Part shown: piece after piece, positions 1 to 9,205 of the stretch | Layout of the letters: every line of letters starts with the position of its first letter | How positions within the stretch are numbered: the stretch's first letter is position 1 | Source: SURF-32 sp964648365 | GTDB lineage: Bacteria > Planctomycetota > Phycisphaerae > UBA1845 | NCBI GenBank assembly: GCA_964648365.1 | Contig: CAZYLK010000164.1 | Coordinates: 1 to 14,320, forward strand | DNA: 14,320 bases | Direction: 5' to 3' | Made by a program: the position numbers and the translations under genes | Notes under the pieces: generated by a model | What the model was told of the DNA's origin: nothing | What the model saw: the letters and a program-made list of their open reading frames with translations, nothing else | The model's database searches: none

Positions 1-1659
<1,659 letters not shown>

Positions 1660-1708
1660 GTCCAACTCCGTAGAGCATGTCAGTCACGCCGCAGGGCTCA
1701 GTCTAATC

Positions 1709-1765
1709 TGTGGCACCGGTTTTCAACCGGTGTCTTGTGTGGCACCGGTTTTCAACCGGTGTCTT
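1709..1765. repeat. Two tandem 28-nt hairpin repeats in the thiC leader
   Basis: Two identical 28-base copies lie at 1709-1736 and 1738-1765, one base apart. Each contains the perfect inverted repeat caccggttttcaaccggtg, an 8-bp stem with a 3-base loop (stems 1714-1721/1725-1732 and 1743-1750/1754-1761). In the thiC transcript they sit between the TPP aptamer and the start codon, so they could be part of the expression platform. They could equally be a mobile-type repeat that landed in the leader. A third hairpin of another design (gccggcg-acg-cgccggc) lies at 1839-1855. Confidence 0.85.
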
Positions 1766-1875
1766 CGCCCTGAATGGGCGGCAGACCGCAGCCACAGACG
1801 AGATGCGCAACTGTGGAAGGAGGTGTCAAAGCCCGCGCGCCGGCGACGCGCCGGCACGGATGGGTGCGGCGTGGC

Positions 1876-1984
1876 GTCGCTTCCCTACGCAGGCTTCAGC
1901 GCCGCGGCCGGTCCGCGTCGCCCTCCTGATCAGGTTCCAAGGCTCATCTCTCAGCCCGCCAACCCGGCGGGCACACCTAGCGAC
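1876..1984 (-). promoter_or_regulatory. TPP (THI-box) riboswitch controlling thiC
   Basis: Read on the minus strand, the stretch has the conserved THI-box blocks in the right order: CTGAGA at 1954-1949, AACCTGAT at 1936-1929 and GCGTAGGGAA at 1890-1881. The ends pair through GTCGCT (1984-1979) and AGCGAC (1881-1876), giving a closing P1 helix and an aptamer of about 109 nt, the usual size. It lies 216 nt upstream of the thiC start on the same strand. By known family behaviour it binds thiamine pyrophosphate and lowers thiC expression. Whether it acts on transcription or translation cannot be read with certainty. Confidence 0.95.
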
Positions 1985-1990
1985 GATCCT

Positions 1991-2019
1991 CTCTTAGCGC
2001 GGCGCCCGGCTTTCGTCAA
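1991..2019 (-). promoter_or_regulatory. Likely sigma-70 promoter for the riboswitch-thiC transcript
   Basis: On the minus strand TTGACG (2019-2014) is separated by exactly 17 bases from TAAGAG (1996-1991). A start about seven bases on would fall near 1984, the first base of the riboswitch P1 helix. The -10 box begins on the TAA stop codon of the Fur-family gene (1996-1994), so the promoter is embedded in the 3' end of that gene. The -35 matches consensus at 5 of 6 positions and the -10 at only 3 of 6, so the call relies mainly on spacing and position. Confidence 0.6.
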
Positions 2020-2506
2020 GCGCCGGCGCAGATGCCCGCTCTACGCCACCTGCCGCCGCGCAATCCGCACAGACCGCGTACACCTGGAGTCGGTGGCTCG
2101 GTCGGGAGAACCCATGTCGAGCCGCGATCCGGTCGCGCAGCGCAATCACCTCGGCTGCGTCGAACTCGACGATCCGGTGGCACTTGCGGCAGACGATGTG
2201 GTCGTGCGGCGGCTCGCCCCAGACCCGCTCGTAATACGCCTGCTTCACGTCAAAGCGGACTTCCTTGATAATCCCGCAGTCGACCAGCAGGTGAAGCGTG
2301 CGATAGACCGTCGCCTTGCCGACGTTGTGGCTGTGCTCCCGCAGGTGGCACAGGAGTTGTTCCGCCTCGAAGTGGGTGCGGAATTGCAGCACCGCGTCCA
2401 GGATCTCGCGCCGGGTGCGGGTGCTGCGGATGCCGTTCTCGTCGAGGTAGCGGCCGAAGGCGGCATGGATCTCGGGGGGGGAGAGGTTGGACTTGGACGT
2501 GGGCAT
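1994..2506 (-). CDS. Fur-family metal-dependent transcriptional regulator
   Basis: This 170-residue protein has the size and layout of the Fur/PerR/Zur family, dimeric repressors that bind DNA when loaded with a metal or sensing peroxide. The winged helix covers about residues 20-85 and includes the typical ATVYRTLHLL recognition helix near 65-74. His45 lies in the usual THFEAEQL metal-sensing segment. The C-terminal half has HDH at 101-103 and two Cys-x2-Cys pairs (106/109 and 146/149) that normally hold structural zinc. Which metal it senses cannot be decided from sequence. The last 20 residues are low-complexity. The ATG at 2506 has no clear Shine-Dalgarno. It is divergent from the AAA ATPase across a 155-bp gap and lies directly upstream of the TPP-riboswitch-thiC unit, which appears to have its own promoter. 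Confidence 0.93.
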   Translation of the reverse strand: MPTSKSNLSPPEIHAAFGRYLDENGIRSTRTRREILDAVLQFRTHFEAEQLLCHLREHSHNVGKATVYRTLHLLVDCGIIKEVRFDVKQAYYERVWGEPPHDHIVCRKCHRIVEFDAAEVIALRDRIAARHGFSRPSHRLQVYAVCADCAAAGGVERASAPALDESRAPR

Positions 2507-2661
2507 CGGGCGATGGGCCTTAATCTCGCAAGCAGGTTAGGGGCGGGGGGTTGGGAAGTCGAATGGGTGGATTTTGCCTACCGGCTCCGCCCGGCTCAAA
2601 CTGCGCAGTCACCCAGGCAGGCCGGCTTGATACGCCCCCCGAGTCCCGCGACACTGCCGTC

Positions 2662-4407
2662 ATGTTGACTCGCCTCCGCGTTCGAAACTTCAAACGCTTC
2701 GACGACGTCGACGTCGAACTCGGCGACGCCGTGGTGCTGATCGGGCCGAACAACTCCGGCAAGACGACGGCGCTTCAGGCGCTGGCGCTGTGGGACATCG
2801 GCGTGCGGCGGTGGAACGAGAAGCGGAAGGGCAAGACATCCCCAAAGAAGCGTCCGGGCGTTACGATCAACCGGCGCGACCTCATCTCCATCCCTGTGCC
2901 TGACGCCAACCTGCTCTGGCGAGATCTGCACGTTCGCGACGTCGAGCAGGTGTGGGACGCTGAGCACAAGCGGAAGTCCCCGAAGACGGAAAACGTCCGG
3001 ATCGACGTGACGGTGGATGGCGTGACCGACGACAGGGCGTGGACCTGCGGACTCGAGTTCGACTACGCGAATGAGGAGTCCTTCTACTGCCGGCCGCTGC
3101 GGACCGGCAGCAGCGCCGATTCGCTACGGATGGAAGTTCCCCCTGAGGCAGAAGGCGTCCGCGTCGCGTTCCTTCCGCCGATGTCAGGCCTTGCCGCCGT
3201 GGAGCCGAAGTGGGAGCCCGGGCGAATCAACGTGTTGCTGGGCGAAGGGCAGACCGCCCAAGTGCTGCGAAACCTCTGCTTTCAGCTTTATTCGCAGTCG
3301 GAATCGATGTTCCACTGGGACGCGCTGCGCGGACATATCGAGCGTCTGTTCGGCGCCCAACTGCTCCCTCCGAAGTACATCTCCGAGCGCGGCGAAATCA
3401 CGATGGCCTATCAGGAGCACGGCGGCAAGTCGCTGGACCTTTCATCCTCCGGCCGCGGCCTGCAGCAGACGCTGCTGTTGCTGGCGCATCTGTACGCGAA
3501 TCCGCGCAGTGTGCTTCTGCTCGACGAACCGGATGCGCATCTGGAGATCCTGCGCCAGCGGCAGATTTACAAGTTGCTGACTGAGATCGCTCGCTCGCAG
3601 GGATCCCAGATCGTTGCCGCCAGTCATTCGGAAGTGGTCCTCAATGAGGCTGCTGGTCGCGACATCGTGATCGCGTTCGTCGGTTCCCCGCATCGCGTGG
3701 ACGATCGCGGCTTTCAGGCGAGCAAAGCGTTGAAGGAAATCGGCTTCGATCAATACTATCAGGCCGAGCAGACGGGTTGGGTGCTTTATCTCGAAGGCGC
3801 AACCGACCTGTCGATCCTGCAAGCGTTCGCCCGGACGCTGGATCACCCGGCCGCGGCCGTGTTGGAGCGGCCCTTCGTCCACTACGTCGGGAATCAACCC
3901 GGCGCGGTTCGGCAGCATTTTCACGGCCTGCGGGAAGCGAAACGCGACCTCGTGGGCGTCGCGCTCTTTGACCGGCTCGACCGCCAACCCGACAACCTCG
4001 GCGCGGAGTGCCTGACCTGGCAGCGCCGCGAGATCGAGAACTACCTGTGTATGCCCGTCGTGCTGACGGCGTACGCGCGACATGACCTCGACGACGACCT
4101 GTTCGGCCACGCCGAATCCCGAAATCGGGTGGCGGTCATGGAGAGCCTCATTTCGGACCAGGTTCCTCCCGCGGCGCTGCGCGACGTGGGGCACGCCTTC
4201 TGGCGAAATACGAAAGCGACTGACGAATTCCTCGATCCGCTCTTCGTCGCCTACTTCGAGCGACTCGGTCTGCCGAACTTGATGCGAAAGCGGGACTACC
4301 ACCAGTTGGCATCGCTCGTGCCCCCCGACCAGCTCGATTCAGAGGTAGGTGAGAAGCTGGACGCGATCGTCGCGGTGGCGAAGCGGGCTACGCCACGATC
4401 CGAATAA
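2662..4407 (+). CDS. OLD-like AAA ATPase with Toprim/DUF4435-type nuclease half
   Basis: The 581-residue protein has an ABC/SMC-like ATPase half: MLTRLRVRNFKRF start, Walker A GPNNSGKTT (28-36), signature-like SSSGRGLQQ (261-269), Walker B SVLLLDEPDAH with D288/E289, and switch His322 in AASHSE. The second half has the Toprim-type pattern LYLEGATD (Glu378, Asp382), FDRLD (Asp437, Asp440) and REIENYL (457-462), as in OLD-family nucleases or DUF4435 proteins. Known relatives are ATP-regulated DNA endonucleases, several involved in phage defence. No UvrD-like helicase (GajB) partner is adjacent, so it resembles solitary class 1 OLD rather than Gabija. I placed the start at ATG 2662 because the family begins at MLTRLRV; an in-frame ATG at 2551 would add 37 unrelated residues. 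There is no strong Shine-Dalgarno. It converges on the lipoprotein gene with a 69-bp gap. Confidence 0.88.
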   Translation: MLTRLRVRNFKRFDDVDVELGDAVVLIGPNNSGKTTALQALALWDIGVRRWNEKRKGKTSPKKRPGVTINRRDLISIPVPDANLLWRDLHVRDVEQVWDAEHKRKSPKTENVRIDVTVDGVTDDRAWTCGLEFDYANEESFYCRPLRTGSSADSLRMEVPPEAEGVRVAFLPPMSGLAAVEPKWEPGRINVLLGEGQTAQVLRNLCFQLYSQSESMFHWDALRGHIERLFGAQLLPPKYISERGEITMAYQEHGGKSLDLSSSGRGLQQTLLLLAHLYANPRSVLLLDEPDAHLEILRQRQIYKLLTEIARSQGSQIVAASHSEVVLNEAAGRDIVIAFVGSPHRVDDRGFQASKALKEIGFDQYYQAEQTGWVLYLEGATDLSILQAFARTLDHPAAAVLERPFVHYVGNQPGAVRQHFHGLREAKRDLVGVALFDRLDRQPDNLGAECLTWQRREIENYLCMPVVLTAYARHDLDDDLFGHAESRNRVAVMESLISDQVPPAALRDVGHAFWRNTKATDEFLDPLFVAYFERLGLPNLMRKRDYHQLASLVPPDQLDSEVGEKLDAIVAVAKRATPRSE

Positions 4408-4476
4408 CCGTCAACGTTGTGCAGGTCTTCGGCGATTGTTGAAGATGCGTGCAGTGCCGAGTCAGCCGCCCCCCGC

Positions 4477-6447
4477 CTACTCGCACGCCACCCCCACGCC
4501 GGCCGCAACGGCGCTGCGGACGAGCTCGTCCAGCACCGCATCGCGCGCCGGCTCGTTCGATTCGTCCACGATGGGCGTGCTCAGCACGTAGCTGGCCTGC
4601 ACGGTGCGCTGCGTACTTGCACGGGTGCAGCAGTCGGCCGACACGATGTCGCCCAGGTCGGCGCTGCCGCAGTCGCCGCTGGGTGAGCCGGTGCTCAGCG
4701 GTGACCAGCGGATCGACAGCCCGAGGAACCGGTCCGGGTTGACGCCGTCGGCGCGAACGTAGCGGCATTCGCCGTGGTAATCGCTGAACTGGAAGAACGT
4801 ATCCAGCACCATCTGACGCAACGCGGGGACGTGATCGCCGCTGACGTTGACGATGAAGCCGGCCGGGCAGACGCCGACGTCGGCCGCGCCCGGCGGTTCC
4901 TCGCAGTCGGGGTCCGTCTCCGGGCAGGGGAACTCGTCCGAGTCGCAGCGGCCGTCGTCGGCGCAACAGACGTCCAGGCGGTCGCAGAAGTGCAGGTTGG
5001 TGCAGTCGGAATCGGTTTGCTCCGGGCAGCGGGCCAGGTCACAGACTCCGTCGCCGTCGCAGCACAGGTCGAAGTTCTCGCAGAATTCGACGTCGCCGCA
5101 GTCCGGGTCGGCCGGGTCGATGGGGCACTCGGCGTTGCAGATGCCGTCGTCGGAGCAGTCCGGCGGCTCGGGTTGCTCGTCGACGTCGCGAGCGCCACAG
5201 TCGGCGCAGTCCGTGCCGAGTTCGCACGACGAAAAGTCGGAACCCGGTCCGCCGTCGTCACAATCGCCGTCGAACGCGAATTCGCAGGTGTTGTCGCAGC
5301 CTTCATCGAAAAACGGATCGAGTTCCGGCGAGACCGGCGCGCCGCCAAGCGCTTCGCAGATCGCGCTTTCGACGGTGCGGCCGTCCGTGATGATCCGAGT
5401 TCCTTCCTCGACGATCGTCACGCCCAGGCACAACAGATCCGGCAGCGAGGCTTTCTTGATCAGTTTCCCGGCCGACCAGCCGTTCTTGGCCAGTGCGCAC
5501 AGCGCATTCACGCCCAGCGTCAGATGAGCGATCACGACCGGTTCGAACTCGGGGCCGGGTGGCCCGCCGGGCAGTACATCCGATCCGCGCAGCCCTTCCA
5601 GGAAGCCGTTGGCGGCCAGGCAGGCGCCGTCCAGCGTTCGGGTCGGCGCGGTCGACGTGACGGCCTCCCACACCGCGCAGGTCGCGTCGATGGTGTTCAC
5701 GATGCTGCCGATCCCGGGGCAGTTGAACTCCTGCATCGTCACGGCGGATTTCAACGAGTCCGCGGCCGTGCCTGCAGCGCCCGCGGCCGGGTCAAACGCG
5801 CGCCTTGCCGACGTGCTGGACGCATCAGAAACGGCACGAGCAGCCACCGACTCCGCGGCCCGGGGCAGTGTGATCGCGCCGGTGTTGTAATCCGGGTTCG
5901 GCGTCGGATGCAGGGTCGACGCGGCATCGTCGACGCTGACGCTGCCTTCGGCGCTGATCTGGTAGACCAGCGTGCTGGCGGGCGACGTGCCCTGAAGCGT
6001 GAGCGTAACGCGCAGGCCGCCTGCTTCGAGCACGGCATACTCGGCCGAGTCGCCGGTGGGGATCGTGACGCGGACGTCTCCGGCCTCCGTGAACTCTTCG
6101 GCGAGGATCAATTCATCGGCGACGCTCTCCAGCACGGCGCCGGTGATCCGCAGCGATCCGTCGGAGAATCGCGTGCCCAGGACGTAGAGTGCGTTCCGGC
6201 TATCTTCGAGAACGATGCCGTAGAGGGCGCCTTCGGGGCCGAAGAGACGCGGATCGCTGGGGATCGAGCGGATGTCGATCTCCTCCAGTGCGGCGTCGGT
6301 CTCGATCTTGTCCGCGACGGTCTGGCCTTGCTGTTGCGCAGAGGTCGAGCCGGGGCCGTTGCCGATCGACGCCGGATCGCACGCACCCAGCAGCGCCAGC
6401 AGCGCGGCGCCGCCGATGCACAAGACGACGGGCGAACAGTATCTCAT
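4477..6447 (-). CDS. Large lipoprotein with cysteine-rich, LNR-like repeat region
   Basis: This 656-residue protein begins with a lipoprotein signal peptide (MRYCSPVVLCIGGAALLALLGAC) that ends in the lipobox LLGAC, giving lipidated Cys23. The start at ATG 6447 is fixed by GGAGGA eight bases upstream. Residues about 24-370 form an unrecognised domain with beta-type, Thr/Val-rich stretches. From about 380 to 530 it is full of Cys and Asp. First comes a segment like the Notch/LNR calcium-binding module, with DGDCDDGGPGS followed by LGTDCADCG. Then come three related units of the type C-x-DG-x-C-x(4-6)-CP-x(5-6)-DC. The last 130 residues form another domain with four cysteines. It is probably an extracytoplasmic, disulfide-bonded, perhaps calcium-binding envelope protein. 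The function is unknown. It lies downstream of the antiporter on the same strand, but a 178-bp gap suggests separate expression. Confidence 0.85.
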   Translation of the reverse strand: MRYCSPVVLCIGGAALLALLGACDPASIGNGPGSTSAQQQGQTVADKIETDAALEEIDIRSIPSDPRLFGPEGALYGIVLEDSRNALYVLGTRFSDGSLRITGAVLESVADELILAEEFTEAGDVRVTIPTGDSAEYAVLEAGGLRVTLTLQGTSPASTLVYQISAEGSVSVDDAASTLHPTPNPDYNTGAITLPRAAESVAARAVSDASSTSARRAFDPAAGAAGTAADSLKSAVTMQEFNCPGIGSIVNTIDATCAVWEAVTSTAPTRTLDGACLAANGFLEGLRGSDVLPGGPPGPEFEPVVIAHLTLGVNALCALAKNGWSAGKLIKKASLPDLLCLGVTIVEEGTRIITDGRTVESAICEALGGAPVSPELDPFFDEGCDNTCEFAFDGDCDDGGPGSDFSSCELGTDCADCGARDVDEQPEPPDCSDDGICNAECPIDPADPDCGDVEFCENFDLCCDGDGVCDLARCPEQTDSDCTNLHFCDRLDVCCADDGRCDSDEFPCPETDPDCEEPPGAADVGVCPAGFIVNVSGDHVPALRQMVLDTFFQFSDYHGECRYVRADGVNPDRFLGLSIRWSPLSTGSPSGDCGSADLGDIVSADCCTRASTQRTVQASYVLSTPIVDESNEPARDAVLDELVRSAVAAGVGVACE

Positions 6448-6549
6448 CGCGCAGTTCCTCCGAGCCTTATAGCTCCCCGCCCTCCGTGCGTTCGTGCCTG
6501 CCTTGCTCGCGTGACGCTGCCTCGTACGGCAGACGCGAAACGCCACACT

Positions 6550-6577
6550 CCCGGCTTGAAAGCGCTTGAAAGCCGGG
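6550..6577. repeat. Hairpin repeat downstream of antiporter gene, possible terminator
   Basis: An 8-bp perfect stem, cccggctt (6550-6557) with aagccggg (6570-6577), encloses a 12-base loop that itself contains the palindrome agcgct. The core cttgaaag occurs twice inside, as if a simple cccggcttgaaagccggg hairpin had a short internal duplication. It lies 49-76 bases beyond the antiporter stop, where a terminator could act, but no T-run follows on the minus strand. The design matches the hairpins near 1714 and 14157. The rest of the gap holds short repeats of the type gtgcctccgtgcc. Confidence 0.55.
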
Positions 6578-6625
6578 GCTCGGGGTATGCGTCCCGCCGT
6601 GCCTTCGTGCCTCCGTGCCTTCTTC

Positions 6626-8107
6626 CTACAGCATCACCAGCGTGATCACGATGAAGATGGGCACGAGGATACCGACGCTGTAGAGCATGTAACCGAAGAA
6701 GCTCGGCATCTTCACGCCGGACTGCTCGGCGATGCTCTTGACCATGAAGTTCGGGCCGTTGCCGATGTAGGTCATCGCGCCCATGAACACGGCGCCCAGC
6801 GAGATGGCGACCAGCCAGGTCTGGCGGATCACCGTGCCGTCCAGCAGTTCCACCACGTTCGGCGTGCCGTGCGGGGTCATGGTGTCGGCCGTCTCGAAGA
6901 ACACCACGTACGTCGGCGCGTTATCCAGGAAGCTCGAGAGCGCTCCGGTAAACCAGAAGAAGTGCCACGGTTCCTTGATGATCTGCGAGAGCGTGTCGCC
7001 GCTGGCCCGCAGGATCTCGATCGGCACCTGCATGCAGATGAAGATGCCGATGAACAGCGCCGCCACCTCGATGATGGCGTGGTAATTGAACTGGTTGTCG
7101 AGCCGCACCCACTTGGGCGTGACGATCAGCGAGGCGCCCACGAGGGCCAGCATGGCCAGTTCGCGCACCATCGGCGGCACGATCGGCCCGCTGCCCAGAA
7201 ACGGTTTGCCCGGCTTGATCACCGCGACACACAGCACGACGGCGAACAGGAAGAGGAAGTTGATCTTGCCGTTGAGCTGCAGCGGCTCCCGGATCAGTTC
7301 GTCCGAGACGATGTCGATCTTCTCTTCCTTGCGGTAGGCGATCGTGTCCCAGATGAAATACGTTACGAGCAGCACGGCCGTGCAGATCAGCCACTCCGGC
7401 CACAGCGCCAGCGTCCACCAGAACGGAACGCCGCGCAGATAGCCCAGAAAGAGCGGCGGGTCGCCGATCGGCAGCAGGCAGCCGCCGATGTTGCTGACCA
7501 GGAAGATAAAGAAGATCACGGTGTGCGTGACGTGCTTGCGCTCCCGGTTGGTCTGCAAGAGCGGGCGGATCAGCAACATGCTGGCGCCGGTGGTGCCGAC
7601 GAAGCTCGCCAGCAGCGCGCCGACACCCAGAAAGGCCGTGTTGGTGCCGGGATGCGCGGGCAAATCGCCCTTCAGACAGATGCCGCCACTGATGACGTAC
7701 AGCGAGAACAGCAGCATCATGAAGGGGATGTACTCGTGAAAGACGGCGTGCGTGAGAACGCCGCGAACGGCCGTCAGACCCCCGGTAACGGCATAGTACA
7801 ACAGCGTCATCGCGCCGAATGCGAGCGCCACGCCGAGGCGGTTCTTGTTGCTCTCCCACCAGTGTGAGGTGGCCGGGATCAGCGGCAGCAGGGCGATGCT
7901 CAGCAGGATGCCCACAAAGGGCGCAATCATGAACATCGGCGGGTGCCCGCCGTGCCCGTCCCCGTGCCCGCCCCCGCCGTCGGTGGCGTGGGTCATCGAA
8001 TCAAGGATGATCAACCCGAGCGCAACGACGCCCAGCACGACAGCCCAGCGATTGAAGCCGCGCGCGGGCGCGGCATGTTCGTGCGACATCTGAAGTCCGA
8101 TTTCCAT
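6626..8107 (-). CDS. NhaD-type sodium:proton antiporter (IT superfamily)
   Basis: This 493-residue inner-membrane protein has about eleven to twelve hydrophobic segments and family signatures of NhaD-like Na+/H+ antiporters in the ion-transporter superfamily. These are SNIGGCLLPIGDPPLFLGYL (about 203-222), SSFLDNAPTYVVFF (about 386-399) and TYIGNGPNFMVKSIAE (about 444-459). It would exchange sodium for protons in pH and salt homeostasis; transport of another ion or of organic acids by the wider family cannot be excluded. A Gly/His-rich loop (GGGGHGDGHGGH, about 45-56) between the first two membrane segments could bind metal or sense pH. The ATG at 8107 has GGAG nine bases upstream; an in-frame ATG at 8089 (MSHEHAAP) is a possible alternative. 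A doubtful small gene ends 27 bases upstream on the same strand. Confidence 0.9.
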   Translation of the reverse strand: MEIGLQMSHEHAAPARGFNRWAVVLGVVALGLIILDSMTHATDGGGGHGDGHGGHPPMFMIAPFVGILLSIALLPLIPATSHWWESNKNRLGVALAFGAMTLLYYAVTGGLTAVRGVLTHAVFHEYIPFMMLLFSLYVISGGICLKGDLPAHPGTNTAFLGVGALLASFVGTTGASMLLIRPLLQTNRERKHVTHTVIFFIFLVSNIGGCLLPIGDPPLFLGYLRGVPFWWTLALWPEWLICTAVLLVTYFIWDTIAYRKEEKIDIVSDELIREPLQLNGKINFLFLFAVVLCVAVIKPGKPFLGSGPIVPPMVRELAMLALVGASLIVTPKWVRLDNQFNYHAIIEVAALFIGIFICMQVPIEILRASGDTLSQIIKEPWHFFWFTGALSSFLDNAPTYVVFFETADTMTPHGTPNVVELLDGTVIRQTWLVAISLGAVFMGAMTYIGNGPNFMVKSIAEQSGVKMPSFFGYMLYSVGILVPIFIVITLVML

Positions 8108-8134
8108 GCGAGCCGACTCCCGAATGAACGAGGG

Positions 8135-8569
8135 TCATTCGAGATCGGACCAGCTTCCAACCCGCGCGCTGCCAGGGGACGTCACTACCGTTCGAGCCGT
8201 GCGCCGCGAGGCCGGGCGACGGTTCGAGCCGCCCTGCAATTCTGCCGCGCTGCCGGCCGGCGTGCGACCGGGATACCAGACCCCCGACAGGCACGAGGTC
8301 GTTGGTCCGACCTCAGACCGTCCGTGGGCTATCGGCAGCGACGCGTCCCCGGTGCGACCGCGCGTCCGATCATCAAACCGGACGCGGTCGCCGCGCGGGT
8401 CGCGAATGGTGCCGTGCGGAACCACAAAAATCCAGCGGGCGCCGTCGGCGGGCAGCGGCCGGTCCGCCCGGGCCCGCGGCGCGATCCCGACGACACGGAT
8501 CCACGGCCCGTCACCGCGGGAAGCGAACTCGACGCACCGCCTTGGGGGAGCGGCGTCAATTGGTCCCAC
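8135..8569 (-). CDS. Possible small hypothetical protein upstream of the antiporter
   Basis: A 144-codon frame opens with GTG at 8569 and ends 27 bases before the antiporter. I do not recognise it. In favour of it being real, codons between about 8330 and 8530 nearly all end in G or C, and the predicted protein has an ordinary mixed composition there (GPWIRVVGIAPRARADRP, RWIFVVPHGTIRDPRGD). It is also well placed to be co-transcribed with the antiporter. Against it, there is no ATG, no clear Shine-Dalgarno, the last 50 residues are Arg/Ser/Thr-rich and uneven in codon use, and other frames over the same bases are also open. No signal peptide or membrane segment is visible. Confidence 0.35.
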   Translation of the reverse strand: MGPIDAAPPRRCVEFASRGDGPWIRVVGIAPRARADRPLPADGARWIFVVPHGTIRDPRGDRVRFDDRTRGRTGDASLPIAHGRSEVGPTTSCLSGVWYPGRTPAGSAAELQGGSNRRPASRRTARTVVTSPGSARVGSWSDLE

Positions 8570-8610
8570 TCCCGACGCGCGGGCTGAAGACCACGGTAGA
8601 TCCTCCGGAC

Positions 8611-8637
8611 CGCCCCTATTATCAGCTTATAGGGGCG
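8611..8637. terminator. Hairpin with 9-bp perfect stem, possible transcription terminator
   Basis: Bases cgcccctat (8611-8619) pair perfectly with ataggggcg (8629-8637) around a 9-base loop. A further short helix, gacc with ggtc, can form outside after a 2-base bulge. There is no downstream T-run, so an intrinsic terminator is only one reading; a protein site or structured RNA element is equally possible. Confidence 0.35.
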
Positions 8638-8694
8638 CTCGGTCGGGGGGCGTCACAATGGGTGGTCCAAGCCGTGGTCAGGCGCCTGCAACGT

Positions 8695-8721
8695 CCAGAA
8701 AAAGCGGTTGCTTTTTACTGG
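8695..8721. terminator. A/T-tract hairpin, possible bidirectional terminator
   Basis: The stretch aaaaagc (8699-8705), ggtt, gcttttt (8710-8716) is a perfect 7-bp hairpin. The flanking ccag/ctgg extends it to 11 bp with a single bulged A. Its T-run on either strand is the AT-rich exception in a GC-rich region, as in short bidirectional terminators, but here the T-run is part of the stem, which is not typical. Confidence 0.35.
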
Positions 8722-8916
8722 CCAGACTCCCTCCTGGAGCGGTATGATGCGGGCGGCAAGTACACAGCGCGGCCGAGGCAAGGGAGATCCCCGGCTGCGC
8801 TCGCGGTTTGTCGCGCATGATCTGCCATGCGCGCAGCCGCGATCGGGATTCGCAGGGATGCTTTTGTTCGGATGCGTGTCCGCGGCGGCGGGGTGGAGGA
8901 ATCCGCCTCGGCCGGG

Positions 8917-9205
8917 GGCCGGTGCGGTCGTTCGCGTGTCGGGGGACCATTACCCCGGGAGCGCCGTTCGCGTGTCCGCGAGCGGTTACCGCGGACGCAT
9001 GGTCCGTATCTCCGCGCGGGATGACTGCGGAAGCGTCGTCCGCATGTTCGCGCGCGATGACGGCGGAAGCGTCGTCCGCATGTTCGCGCGCGATGACCGC
9101 GGAAGCATCGCGCGCATGTCGGCCCGCGAATGACCGCGGAAGCATCGTTCGCATGTCCGCGCACGATCGACGCGGACGCATCGTGCGGGAATCTCGTATG
9201 GCTGA
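8917..9205. repeat. Eight-unit 36-bp tandem repeat (minisatellite)
   Basis: Units lie at 8917, 8953, 8989, 9025, 9061, 9097, 9134 and 9170. All are 36 bases except the sixth (9097-9133), which is 37 because of an extra A near 9130. Units at 9025 and 9061 differ at one base; similarity falls towards both ends. The best-looking plus-strand reading gives a 12-residue repeat such as DDGGSVVRMFAR. After the extra base this same reading continues, shifted by one, into the frame of the zinc-ribbon gene. The last, degenerate unit contains that gene's ATG. Every frame on both strands stays open for long distances, so coding cannot be claimed from openness alone. There are no unique spacers, so it is not a CRISPR array. 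Confidence 0.9.

Larger units (their letters stand above)
8570..8916. other. Stretch without a convincing gene; two hairpins
   Basis: I see no gene I can defend here. Two inverted repeats stand out: 8611-8637 and 8695-8721, listed separately. The bases cgcgggctgaag near 8579 look like one half of the hairpin element found intact at 14157-14174. A TATGAT box lies at 8743-8748 with no good -35 partner. A plus-strand frame through here gives a semi-plausible peptide before a stop near 8820, but its first half is Arg-rich shadow sequence. Confidence 0.5.

Noticed and set aside
2662..4407. Gabija (GajA) assignment for the OLD-like gene
   Set aside because: Gabija needs an adjacent GajB helicase. 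The downstream gene is a convergent lipoprotein gene and the upstream gene is a divergent Fur-family gene.
4774..6645. Long plus-strand open frame of 623 codons opposite the lipoprotein gene
   Set aside because: The minus-strand frame has a perfect lipoprotein signal, a good Shine-Dalgarno and patterned cysteines; the plus frame is Arg/Val/Ala-rich with no recognisable domain.
6566..7867. Long plus-strand open frame of 433 codons opposite the antiporter gene
   Set aside because: The minus strand encodes a clear multi-pass antiporter with family motifs; the plus frame is His/Arg/Asp-rich antisense.
8106..8820. Two overlapping plus-strand frames (8106-8747 and 8302-8820)
   Set aside because: They are mostly Arg/Pro/Ser-rich shadow sequence without signals. 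The second has a more protein-like tail after about 8590, but it runs through two perfect hairpins and has no start near that part.
8917..9205. Repeat array considered as CRISPR
   Set aside because: Units are contiguous 36-mers with no unique spacers, they diverge gradually towards the ends, and no cas gene is present.
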